A program made the translations under genes and the position numbers. Below, in pieces: positions 1 through 7,065 of a stretch of 10,971 nucleotides of DNA. The notes beneath the pieces were generated by a model, which was not told the DNA's origin, made no database searches, and saw only the letters and a program-made list of their open reading frames with translations. The stretch's first letter is position 1. Every line of letters starts with the position of its first letter. Source of the DNA: CAYXDR01 sp046498185. GTDB taxonomy: Bacteria; Desulfobacterota; DSM-4660; Desulfatiglandales; Desulfatiglandaceae. The stretch is from the NCBI GenBank assembly GCA_046498185.1, contig JAWOBE010000223.1:1-10971 (forward strand). The letters run 5' to 3'.

Positions 1-936
1 GGCCCCACCGGCGCCGGCGCCGGTGAAGCGGGCCGCGCCCCCTTCATCCTCGGCCCGGGCCACCATTGATTCGGTCAAGGGTGTAAAAGCCTCCGGTGTG
101 AGCGAGTGCCTGAGATCCATTTCCTTCCGCAAAAACACGACCGCCTCTTTCCAAGTCTTCCGCCTGATACAGCCGGCGAAGTCGTTTACGATACGATTCA
201 CCTCTATCCATCCCTGCCGGGTTCGCCCGGATAAAAAATCCGCAACCCATTTCCGATTGGTAAGGGAGGATACGTGTCTTTTCCCGCTATGGGCGACCAC
301 GAGTCTTTCATTCAATAAACCGGTGCTTTCCTTATCCACCAAACGGTCGCGCTGAAACAGCCCACCCTCTCCGTATGACCAAAACCACCGGTTTACGCCG
401 CCGTACACGGCCGCTGCATGGTCCTGCATTCCGCAGAAACCGCCGCTCAGTGAGTCTTCCAGAACAAAGGCCAGCCGAAGAATTTCGGCACGGGGCCGCT
501 CAGCTCCTGCGAAACGTTTTTCCAGGTGTGAAAGTGCACGTAACAGCGCCACAAGCGCAGTGCTTGAACCGCCCATTGCAGCCTGAACCGGGGACCCGCT
601 TTCTATCCTGATTTCAAGGCCGTGAAAGCCGAAGTGGGAAGCAGCGGCGAAAAACAGCCCGAAACGGGAATCGAAAGGAATGGAATCGACGTTTGCCGAT
701 TCGGCCTCATGAAACCCGGACGATGAAATCTTTATCGATCCTTCTTCATATGGAAGCAGCTGGACGTAAGTCCTTAAATCAAGGGCTATATTGACGGTGG
801 CAGGGAGTTCAATCCGGCATGGCAGCGCAAGGGCCCTGATATCCCATGTCCCCCCGGCATCGATTCGGCAAGGTGCAGAAGCGGAAACAATATCTTCAGC
901 AAGGCTCTGTTCCGCCGATTTCCAACCTCTCATCAT
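1..936 (-). CDS. GHMP-family sugar kinase, 3' end cut by window edge
   Basis: This is an uninterrupted reverse-strand frame of 312 codons that is still open at base 1, so the C-terminus is missing. GHMP kinases phosphorylate small sugars or related alcohols in the cytoplasm with ATP. Motif 1 is SAPCRIDAGGTWD (residues 20-32). The ATP loop is the P-x-x-x-x-x-GGSSTA stretch (116-127). GMQDHAAAVYGGVN (169-182) resembles the G-x-QDQ-x-AA-x-x-GG-x-N signature of the heptose-7-phosphate kinase and galactokinase-like group. TGAGAGGA (305-312) fits the glycine-rich motif 3. Family members are usually 320-350 residues, so little is missing. The start is fixed by GAGGT six bases before the first of two ATGs, with an in-frame TGA four codons upstream. 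It follows mreB on the same strand after 146 bases. The substrate cannot be told from sequence; D-glycero-D-manno-heptose 7-phosphate is one option. Confidence 0.82.
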   Translation of the reverse strand, partial: MMRGWKSAEQSLAEDIVSASAPCRIDAGGTWDIRALALPCRIELPATVNIALDLRTYVQLLPYEEGSIKISSSGFHEAESANVDSIPFDSRFGLFFAAASHFGFHGLEIRIESGSPVQAAMGGSSTALVALLRALSHLEKRFAGAERPRAEILRLAFVLEDSLSGGFCGMQDHAAAVYGGVNRWFWSYGEGGLFQRDRLVDKESTGLLNERLVVAHSGKRHVSSLTNRKWVADFLSGRTRQGWIEVNRIVNDFAGCIRRKTWKEAVVFLRKEMDLRHSLTPEAFTPLTESMVARAEDEGGAARFTGAGAGGA

Positions 937-973
937 CCGCCGACCTCACACGGATCGGGCTCAAAATAACTTC

Positions 974-1013
974 CAACGAACTCAAGCCACAACCCTATTA
1001 ATCAAGTTCGTTG
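974..1013. repeat. Inverted repeat between mreB and the GHMP kinase
   Basis: The arms caacgaact (974-982) and agttcgttg (1005-1013) are perfect complements separated by a 22-base loop. On the minus strand the structure lies about 70 bases after the mreB stop and is followed by GTTATTTTG. It could act as a weak terminator or mRNA stabiliser between mreB and the kinase. The long loop and the lack of a real T-run make termination doubtful. The rest of the 937-1082 gap holds only the kinase ribosome binding site. Confidence 0.35.
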
Positions 1014-1082
1014 CTCATAGGCTGCCGCGAAACGGCATAAACCAGCTTTTTACGAAATCATCAAAACATCATGCATCTGTCT

Positions 1083-2117
1083 TCAGCCTGACGTTACCTC
1101 TTTTAAAATATCGATACTTTGAAGAGCCATACCGGAACCTCTTACGACGGCTGTCAATGGATCCTCTGCAACGGTAATCGGAATCTTGGTTTCTTCCCTG
1201 AGTAAAATATCCAGGTTTCTGAGCAACGCACCCCCGCCGGTCAGGACAATCCCCCTGTCCACGGTATCGGCTGCGAGCTCCGGAGGCATCTGCTCGAGGG
1301 CGCTCCGCACGACTTCCACGACTGTTTTCACCTGCTCTGATATAGCATCTCGTACTTCGTCCGAATCGATCGACAAAATCTTCGGTATCCCGGTCACGAG
1401 ATCCCGGCCCTTGACTTCTATCGTTTCGGTCGACCCCCACGGATATGCATTTCCAATTGTATTTTTAATAATTTCGGCGGTTCCGAGCCCGATCAGGAGA
1501 TTGTAGGCACGTTTAATGTACTGCAGGATGGCCTCATCCATCTTGTCGCCGGCGACTCTCACGGACTTGCTGTAAACGATGCCGGCAAGGGATATAACCG
1601 CGACTTCGGTGGTCCCTCCCCCGATATCCACCACCATATTGGCCGTAGGCTCGGTGACAGGCAGATTTGCGCCTATCGCGGCGGCCATCGGCTCCTCGAT
1701 CAGAAACACTTCCCTTGCACCGGCCGACTCGGCGGACTCCCGAACCGCTTTTTTTTCAACATTCGTAATACCGCTCGGAACGCATATTATGATCCGCGGC
1801 CGGACCATTCTGCCCCTCTTATGGGCTTTTATAATAAAATGCCGCAACATCGCTTCAGTGATTTCAAAATCGGCGATCACCCCTTCTTTCATCGGCCTGA
1901 TCGCCACGATATTCCCCGGCGTGCGCCCCACCATCATCTTGGCTTCTTTTCCGACTGCCAGCAGCTTGTTTTTCCCCCGACCATCCTTCCGGATCGCCAC
2001 CACCGAAGGTTCATTTAGTACAATACCTTTCCCCTTCACGTACACGCATGTGTTGGCGGTCCCGAGATCGATGGCCAAATCTGTTGAAAACAGGCCGAAA
2101 ATTGGATCTAAAAGCAT
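1083..2117 (-). CDS. mreB: Rod shape-determining actin homologue MreB
   Basis: MreB is the bacterial actin that forms membrane-bound filaments and steers the lateral cell-wall synthesis machinery. The protein has 344 residues, normal for the family. The N-terminus MLLDPIFGLFS looks like the short amphipathic membrane-binding helix seen in Gram-negative MreB. The first phosphate loop is AIDLGTANT (15-23), the second is VVDIGGGTTE (from 162), and the adenosine-site LTGGGALLRN starts at residue 292. All are intact. The ATG at 2115-2117 has AGGT a few bases upstream. A response regulator gene ends 49 bases upstream on the same strand, so the two probably share a transcript. The usual downstream partners mreC and mreD are absent; a sugar kinase gene follows instead. 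The match is unambiguous. Confidence 0.97.
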   Translation of the reverse strand: MLLDPIFGLFSTDLAIDLGTANTCVYVKGKGIVLNEPSVVAIRKDGRGKNKLLAVGKEAKMMVGRTPGNIVAIRPMKEGVIADFEITEAMLRHFIIKAHKRGRMVRPRIIICVPSGITNVEKKAVRESAESAGAREVFLIEEPMAAAIGANLPVTEPTANMVVDIGGGTTEVAVISLAGIVYSKSVRVAGDKMDEAILQYIKRAYNLLIGLGTAEIIKNTIGNAYPWGSTETIEVKGRDLVTGIPKILSIDSDEVRDAISEQVKTVVEVVRSALEQMPPELAADTVDRGIVLTGGGALLRNLDILLREETKIPITVAEDPLTAVVRGSGMALQSIDILKEVTSG

Positions 2118-2166
2118 ATAATCTACCTATCACAAGTGAGCCGGATTCCCATGAATCACAGCCCCA

Positions 2167-2661
2167 TTACTCCCACGCACCGAAATTATTCCAGAAATCC
2201 CGGTTTTTGTCTTTCCATCCGGGCCCGAACTTCTTTTCGCAATACCTCTCGCTCAACCTGTCCAGCCAGCGCCACCATGTATGCTTTCCTTTAGCCTGGG
2301 CCTCGAAAACATCACTTAAAAAATCCGTTATCTCGGACAACTTGTCTTTAGGAACATAGGAAGCGGCCCCTTCCTTGAAGGATTTGACCACGTTATCCGG
2401 ACTCAAGGCATGCGCCGTCAACATCACGGCGGTGATGCCACGGCCGTTTGCTATATCCAGGAGTTCATAACCGTCTACACCCATTATATCCAGAATGGCT
2501 ACATCGTAGTTGCGATTCTCGAGCATTTTCTTGGCTTCTTCGAAGCTCGTGGCCTTTTCAACGGTGCACATGGTAAGCAGATCTTCAAGAGCATCCAGCA
2601 CATCAGGTTCATCGTCAACGGCGAGGATCCTTTTACCTTCAAGAGATCTTTCATTTCCCAT
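2167..2661 (-). CDS. CheY-like response regulator with Trp-rich C-terminal tail
   Basis: This is a 164-residue receiver protein expected to be phosphorylated by a histidine kinase that is not in the window. Receiver residues are all present: acidic pair D16-D17 in AVDDEPD, phospho-acceptor D58 in AILDIMG, T82 in VMLTAH, and K105 in YVPKD. The receiver ends near residue 125. The remaining 40 or so residues have no DNA-binding or enzymatic motif. They hold a charged, aromatic stretch with WWRWLDRL, FGPGW and FWNNF. I recall similar FGP-x-W tails on stand-alone response regulators of sulfate reducers, but no function is known to me. The start is supported by GGGAGG ten bases upstream. It lies directly upstream of mreB with a 49-base gap, which suggests a shared operon and perhaps a link to cell shape or division (inference). 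Confidence 0.9.
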   Translation of the reverse strand: MGNERSLEGKRILAVDDEPDVLDALEDLLTMCTVEKATSFEEAKKMLENRNYDVAILDIMGVDGYELLDIANGRGITAVMLTAHALSPDNVVKSFKEGAASYVPKDKLSEITDFLSDVFEAQAKGKHTWWRWLDRLSERYCEKKFGPGWKDKNRDFWNNFGAWE

Positions 2662-2715
2662 GGTCTCGTGCCTCCCTTTCTATTTGGAATTTGAATTCGA
2701 TCACGAAATAATATT

Positions 2716-2745
2716 AATATAAATTTATACGGATGAAAATGTAAA
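2716..2745 (-). promoter_or_regulatory. Candidate sigma-70 promoter for response regulator-mreB
   Basis: Read on the minus strand, TTTACA (2740-2745) is followed after 18 bases by TATATT (2716-2721). Each hexamer matches its consensus at five of six positions. The stretch is markedly AT-rich compared with its surroundings. Transcription would start near 2709, giving a leader of about 48 bases before the response regulator ATG. This is a pattern match only. Confidence 0.45.
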
Positions 2746-2755
2746 TATTTTAATC

Positions 2756-2830
2756 TTGATGACCTTGTAAAAAGTACCATCCCCGCGTTATCGGCGTCGG
2801 GGTCGTTTTGACTTTTTACGATGCCGTCAA
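2756..2830. repeat. 75-base repeat element with inverted ends (copy 1)
   Basis: The left end ttgatgaccttgtaaaaagt (2756-2775) matches the reverse complement of the right end actttttacgatgccgtcaa (2811-2830) at 16 of 20 positions, with an uninterrupted 9-base core (gtaaaaagt / actttttac). Between them lie ccccg (2781-2785) and cgggg (2798-2802), which can form an inner stem, and the hexamer run cggcgt-cggggt. The right end recurs in opposite orientation at 4743-4772, on the other side of the ThDP enzyme gene. The form is that of a small dispersed palindromic or MITE-like element. It carries no gene. It lies in the 357-base divergent region 2662-3018, which otherwise holds only promoters and leaders. 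Confidence 0.6.
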
Positions 2831-2887
2831 TATTCACTTGCTTTTCCCTCCACTCTTGATTCCCACCAAAAAGAAGGTAAACCGGGC

Positions 2888-2916
2888 TTGAAACGGACAC
2901 CCCGTTCTGGTATCAA
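2888..2916 (+). promoter_or_regulatory. Candidate promoter for the ThDP enzyme gene
   Basis: TTGAAA (2888-2893) is followed after 17 bases by TATCAA (2911-2916), a five-of-six and a four-of-six match to sigma-70 hexamers. The spacer holds a small inverted repeat, aacgg (2892-2896) and ccgtt (2902-2906). The predicted leader of about 95 bases contains a possible hairpin, accgaccga (2932-2940) against tcggcggt (2946-2953) with one bulged base. The function of both structures is unknown. Confidence 0.3.
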
Positions 2917-3018
2917 TACTTTTTTTCATGAACCGACCGAATTCATCGGCGGTCCAAGCGCTCGCGCAGCACGGCCGGCGCTGATAAACATCACTTCCAC
3001 GGGGAGACGAAAGCCGCA

Positions 3019-4746
3019 ATGACAAAACAAATGAACGGAGCCGAAATCCTGGTAAAGAGCCTCGAAGATCTCGGCGTCACCAATATATTCGGTTACTCCG
3101 GCGCGACGATACTACCTGTATTCCACGCTCTCAGCAAGAGTTCAATTCATATCGCGGTGAATTCTAATGAACAATCATGCGCATTTTCTGCAGCCGGTTT
3201 TTCCCGGGCTGGAGACAAAGTCGGAATAGCCGTGGTCACCTCCGGCCCCGCAATCACCAATACTCTGACCGCGGTTGCCGACTCCAACGCCGATTCGATA
3301 CCGATAATCGTTTTTGCCGGCCAAGTGCCCCAGACCAGGCTGGGAACCGATGAATTCCAGCACATCAACGTCGAAGGAGTGTTTGCCGACGCCGCGAAAA
3401 AAGTCATTCAGATAAGCGGAAATCATTCGGATATAGAAACAATAGTAAAAGACGCATACCATTACGCAAAATGCGGAAAGCCGGGCCCGGTCGTTATAGA
3501 TTTCCCGTTTGACGCCCAGCAGCGACTCGGGTGGTACCGGCAGGTGGATCCGGAAGTCTACAGAAGCAAGTATGACCAGGAAAATCATCTCGGCCGCAAT
3601 CAGTGCAAACAGTTTTACAAGCTTCTGAAAAAATCCAGGCACCCTCTTTTATATATAGGCGGCGGCCTCAACAGCAAAGAAGCAAGCGAAAAAATTCGGG
3701 AATTCAACCGCATTTTCAACATACCCTCCATAAACAGTCTTATGGGAAAAGGCATCCTGGACGAAAGCCTGGACACCTCCCTCGGTATGCTCGGCATGTA
3801 CGGCACGCCTTATTCCAACATGGCCATACAGGAAACCGACCTGTTCGTCGCCTTCGGTGTCAGATGGAACGACCGGGTGGTTCAAAAGGTTGGGGAGGAA
3901 GGATTAAACGCCGAAATCGCCTATATCGACATCAATGCCGAAAAAGTCCAGGAAGTCAGGGTCACAAGGTATCCCCAGTTTTCTTTTATCGGGGATGCCG
4001 AAACCGTGCTTGAAGACCTCCTTGACTACGCCAAGGCCGAAAAACTATCTCTTGAAATAGAAGAATGGCAGCGAAAAATTCTCGCAATGAAAAAATCATT
4101 CCCGCTCAATTATCACCGCAATGCGCCGAAAATGCAGCAGGCAGAGGTGATCGATCTGCTCTCCGGCTACATCGATGAAAATACAATCGTCACCACCGGC
4201 GTTGGAAACCACCAGATGCTGGCCGCCCAGTACCTGAAAACCCATCAACCGAAATCATTTCTGACTTCGGGCGCATTTGGAACCATGGGATTCTGCCTTC
4301 CATGTGCTGTCGGTGCGCATTTCGCGGTTCCGTCGAAAACCGTGGTCGCGATCGACGGGGACAGCGGGATAAAGATGAATATGGGGGAAATTCACACGAT
4401 CGGATCCCTGGGGCTTCCTATCAAGGTTTTACTTCTGAACAACCATGTGGACGGCATGGTGCGGAACATTCAGGAAATAGAATACGGAAAAGCGTATACG
4501 GCGACAGAACGAAATTACAACGCGGATTTTTCCCGCATTGCCGCGGAATGCGGGTTTTCATACTGCCGCAAGGTCGAAAAACGCGAAGATCTCGTCGGCG
4601 CCTTGAGCGAGTTCTTCTCGGCACAAGGCCCCTGTTTCCTGGAAGTCGTCACCGACCCGGACGAAATGGTTTACCCTAAAGTTCCCCTGGGGAAAGGATA
4701 CAGGGATATGGCGCTCGGTCCCTATATATCGTGGCAGGAAAGTTGA
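3019..4746 (+). CDS. ThDP-dependent acetolactate synthase-like enzyme (orphan large subunit)
   Basis: This 575-residue cytoplasmic protein has the three-domain layout of the acetolactate synthase family, which joins or cleaves 2-keto acids using thiamine diphosphate and Mg2+. The N-terminal pyrimidine-binding domain has FGYSGATILP, the activating Glu E51 in NSNEQ, TSGPAITNTLTAVADSNAD and FAGQVP. The middle domain spans roughly 190-340. The C-terminal domain holds the cofactor motif, DGDSGIKMN (446-454) to LLNNHVDGMV with N474-N475. The motif reads GDS where acetolactate synthases have GDG. No regulatory subunit gene (ilvN) or other branched-chain gene is adjacent, so a role in Val/Ile synthesis is not assured. 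Sulfoacetaldehyde, oxalyl-CoA or benzoylformate-type activities of the same fold are alternatives. GGGGAG lies 12 bases before the ATG; a second ATG at 3031 is possible. The TGA stop falls inside a repeat end. Confidence 0.8.
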   Translation: MTKQMNGAEILVKSLEDLGVTNIFGYSGATILPVFHALSKSSIHIAVNSNEQSCAFSAAGFSRAGDKVGIAVVTSGPAITNTLTAVADSNADSIPIIVFAGQVPQTRLGTDEFQHINVEGVFADAAKKVIQISGNHSDIETIVKDAYHYAKCGKPGPVVIDFPFDAQQRLGWYRQVDPEVYRSKYDQENHLGRNQCKQFYKLLKKSRHPLLYIGGGLNSKEASEKIREFNRIFNIPSINSLMGKGILDESLDTSLGMLGMYGTPYSNMAIQETDLFVAFGVRWNDRVVQKVGEEGLNAEIAYIDINAEKVQEVRVTRYPQFSFIGDAETVLEDLLDYAKAEKLSLEIEEWQRKILAMKKSFPLNYHRNAPKMQQAEVIDLLSGYIDENTIVTTGVGNHQMLAAQYLKTHQPKSFLTSGAFGTMGFCLPCAVGAHFAVPSKTVVAIDGDSGIKMNMGEIHTIGSLGLPIKVLLLNNHVDGMVRNIQEIEYGKAYTATERNYNADFSRIAAECGFSYCRKVEKREDLVGALSEFFSAQGPCFLEVVTDPDEMVYPKVPLGKGYRDMALGPYISWQES

Positions 4747-4888
4747 CGGCGTCGTAAAAAGTCGAAACAACCATCTCCCTCGGGGTCGGGGTCGCTGTCG
4801 GCCTCGGTATCGGAAGTTGACCGGCGACCTTTTCGACCCCGATACCGACGCCGATAAATCAAGTCTGGAACTTTCTGCGGCGACTGAA
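4743..4888. repeat. Repeat element copy 2 with hexamer-built hairpin, between convergent genes
   Basis: ttgacggcgtcgtaaaaagt (4743-4762) is an inverted copy of the right end of the repeat at 2756-2830; over 30 bases (4743-4772) the match is 27 of 30. Inward lies a run of degenerate CGGNNT hexamers (4781-4813: cggggt, cggggt, cgctgt, cggcct, cggtat). Facing it is a run of GANNCC hexamers (4835-4852). tcggcctcggtatcgg (4798-4813) pairs with 4839-4854 at 15 of 16 positions around a 25-base loop. A weak, decayed counterpart of the end may lie at 4869-4888, so the outer limit is uncertain. It fills the 157 bases between two convergent genes and could act as a two-way terminator, although no T-run directly follows the stem. 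Confidence 0.55.
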
Positions 4889-4903
4889 AATCAAGAGAAG
4901 GAA

Positions 4904-6823
4904 TCAAGCGAATGCGAACAAAGCCCTGAAGCACAGCGCCGCCGCGGTTGCAATCGCAGTATTAACCACCAGTGTAAAGAACATGCCGCTGTTGCCGATC
5001 ACCGACCGCAGTACGCCGAGAGTGGCAAGGCAGGGAACATAGAACAGTGTAAAAACGGTGAATACGAGAATCTGCGCCTGGTCCATGACAGCCGAAAAAT
5101 CATTGGTACCAAGAGCCTGAACCAGCATGATAAGCGTAAGCTCCTTTCGGAGAATACCGAAAATCAACGTTATGCCCACCTGCGGGGGGAGCCCCAGAAG
5201 CCCGTTTGTAAAAGGGGCCAGCGAACCGTTAATAACACCGGAAAGGTTATAGTAATCAAGCAGGCTCAAAACGATGCTTCCACCGATCAGAAAAGGCCAT
5301 GCGATAACAATGAACTCCCTGAGCCTGTACCAAAGCTTGGCTGCCATTGACCGCAGGCTTGGTAAACGGTATGCCGGTATTTCTATGATCATACCCGGTG
5401 AAACCTCGGGCATGATGCGGGTCAGGATGGTCCCTACAGCGGCTATAACCAGGATGTTCAGCACGTAAAGAAGAGCGGCGGTCAACGGGCCCAGATAAAA
5501 AGCCGCAAGCGCGAAAATTATCGTGGTCCTGGCCGCGCATGGAATCAAAGTTGAAAGCACAGCGGTCACGAACCGATCCCGCCTGCGCTCGAGCACGCGC
5601 ACGGCCATTATCGCAGGAACATTGCAGCCGTAACTCAACACGAACGGGACGATAGACTTCCCATGGAGTCCGACCCTGTGCATGATCGAATCCATTAGAA
5701 ATGCGGCACGGGGCAGGTAGCCTATGTCTTCGAGCAGCGAAAGCCCTATTAAAAAAGGAACCAAATACGGAAGGACGATGCCGATGCCCCCTGAGAAGCC
5801 CTCGATCAACCCCTTCAAAACGGTGAAAAACAGGGTCGAAACATCAAGCGTTTCGGTAAGATAAACCGTGAGGTTTTCAAACCACCCGAGCAGGGGTTCT
5901 TCGATGTGCTTGCCCAGGGAGAACACCGAAACGAAAAACAAAACAAGGGTCGCGGCCAGGAAAAAATAACCGCTGTAAGGCCCCATTATATAGCGGTCTA
6001 TTTGCTCTCGGAACAAACGCCTGTCACTTCGCTTTACCCGTGCCACGCGTTCGAAAAGGTTCATGGCGAGTCCGTGCATCTCGGACGATATTACGATATC
6101 GGCCGGCCGGCCGTGACTTTCGGAAAGTTCGTTTCGAAGAAGAGAGCTTTTATTCGCGAGCTCCGGAAATTTCTGCTTTACCGTTTCGATGAACTGGTCG
6201 TCATCCGCAAGAAGCATAACCGAGAGCAAACGGGAAGGAACCCCCAGTTCTCCGGCCGCCGCTTCTGCCGAGGGTTCCAACTCCTCTATAATTTTTTCCA
6301 CATCCAGGCTTAAAGAAAGCATCCTGCCGGCCGCCATGCTCCCGCCGACCTCCACTGCATTTTCAAACAGCTCGGGCACGCCTTTACCTCGAACCGCCAC
6401 GGTGGGAACCACCGGGACCCCGAGTTCGTCAGACAACTTCGCCGTGTCTATGATGATTCCTTTCCGACGGGCTTCGTCAACCATATTCAGGCAGACGATC
6501 ATCGGAATTCCGGTTCCCAGAAGCTCCAACGTCAATTCCAGGCTACGGGAAAGCACCGAGGCATCCAAAATATTGATAATGACGTCCGGCCTTTTCTGGA
6601 ACAGGTAATCCCTGGCCATTCGCTCCTCGGTATCCGGCGCCGAGAGCGAATAGATACCCGGTAAATCGACCAGTTCAAACTCCCGACCGTTCACCCGCAC
6701 CTTGCTGCTGATAAATTCTATAGTCGTTCCCGGGAAATTGGACACAACGGCTTTATAACCCGATACGGAGTTGAACAGCGTGCTCTTGCCGCAATTAGGC
6801 TGTCCGACAAGCGCAATCCTCAC
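4904..6823 (-). CDS. feoB: Ferrous iron transporter FeoB
   Basis: FeoB imports Fe(II) across the inner membrane and has a cytoplasmic GTPase domain. G1 is GQPNCGKS (7-14), the G2 Thr is in FPGTT (30-34), G3 is DLPG (53-56) and G4 is NMVD (113-116). A helical region follows to about residue 270. The membrane domain starts near YSGYFFLAATLVLFF. It includes the invariant GCNVP with the conserved Cys (399-403) and a second gate region at LIPCAARTTIIF. At 639 residues it is shorter than the 770 or so of enteric FeoB, with a short C-terminus and no fused FeoC. The ATG overlaps the feoA stop in an ATGA, so translation is probably coupled. It is the last gene of the dtxR-feoA-feoB operon and meets the ThDP enzyme gene tail to tail. 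Confidence 0.97.
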   Translation of the reverse strand: MRIALVGQPNCGKSTLFNSVSGYKAVVSNFPGTTIEFISSKVRVNGREFELVDLPGIYSLSAPDTEERMARDYLFQKRPDVIINILDASVLSRSLELTLELLGTGIPMIVCLNMVDEARRKGIIIDTAKLSDELGVPVVPTVAVRGKGVPELFENAVEVGGSMAAGRMLSLSLDVEKIIEELEPSAEAAAGELGVPSRLLSVMLLADDDQFIETVKQKFPELANKSSLLRNELSESHGRPADIVISSEMHGLAMNLFERVARVKRSDRRLFREQIDRYIMGPYSGYFFLAATLVLFFVSVFSLGKHIEEPLLGWFENLTVYLTETLDVSTLFFTVLKGLIEGFSGGIGIVLPYLVPFLIGLSLLEDIGYLPRAAFLMDSIMHRVGLHGKSIVPFVLSYGCNVPAIMAVRVLERRRDRFVTAVLSTLIPCAARTTIIFALAAFYLGPLTAALLYVLNILVIAAVGTILTRIMPEVSPGMIIEIPAYRLPSLRSMAAKLWYRLREFIVIAWPFLIGGSIVLSLLDYYNLSGVINGSLAPFTNGLLGLPPQVGITLIFGILRKELTLIMLVQALGTNDFSAVMDQAQILVFTVFTLFYVPCLATLGVLRSVIGNSGMFFTLVVNTAIATAAALCFRALFAFA

Positions 6824-7065
6824 TGTTCTTCCTCCGTCTCAACCTGGATTTTCTCGGCCATTCCCCTTCCAAGGCCTATTTCCACACTGTGAACTCTCAC
6901 CATGAGAGGGCCCCCCAAAAAGCCGCTCCGAATAACATCAATGCTGTCATCCAGATGGATACCCAGGTTTCCAAGCCTGCGGCGCACGCCGCATCCTCCC
7001 CGGATGTCCCTTACTACGACTTTTTCACCGGCTTTCATCTTATCGAGTGTCGTCACTGTCCCCAT
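6820..7065 (-). CDS. feoA: Ferrous iron transport accessory protein FeoA
   Basis: FeoA is a small cytoplasmic SH3-like protein needed for FeoB function, thought to act on the FeoB GTPase domain. The fold is recognisable in TTLDKMKAGEKVVVRDIRGG, followed by RRRLGNLGIHLDD and GGPLMVRVHSVEIGLGRGMAEKI. I chose the ATG at 7063-7065, giving 81 residues. It begins just before the family's usual first segment, and GAGAGG (7079-7084) lies 13 bases upstream, a somewhat long spacing. The frame stays open to an ATG at 7128, which would add 21 residues deep inside the dtxR gene and looks unlike FeoA. The gene overlaps the end of dtxR by 26 bases, and its TGA overlaps the feoB ATG by three bases. All three proteins thus appear translationally linked. 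Confidence 0.92.
   Translation of the reverse strand: MGTVTTLDKMKAGEKVVVRDIRGGCGVRRRLGNLGIHLDDSIDVIRSGFLGGPLMVRVHSVEIGLGRGMAEKIQVETEEEQ

Noticed and set aside
7..24. Perfect 18-base palindrome accggcgccggcgccggt
   Set aside because: It lies inside the kinase gene and results from alternating Gly and Ala codons of the motif 3 loop; no sign of a separate role.
1579..2121. Long plus-strand frame opposite mreB
   Set aside because: It is an antisense shadow of the well-conserved mreB reading frame, with no ribosome site or family resemblance.
2662..3018. Thiamine riboswitch or amino-acid leader peptide before the ThDP enzyme gene
   Set aside because: No THI-box-like segments and no short frame rich in branched-chain codons were visible; only a small hairpin is present.
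2499..3025. Minus-strand frames across the divergent region
   Set aside because: They run through promoters and the repeat element, have no recognisable domain and overlap the response regulator in another frame.
4817..5350. Plus-strand frame running from the repeat into the 3' end of feoB
   Set aside because: The translation is polar, low in pattern and antisense to FeoB membrane segments; it starts within a repeat hairpin.
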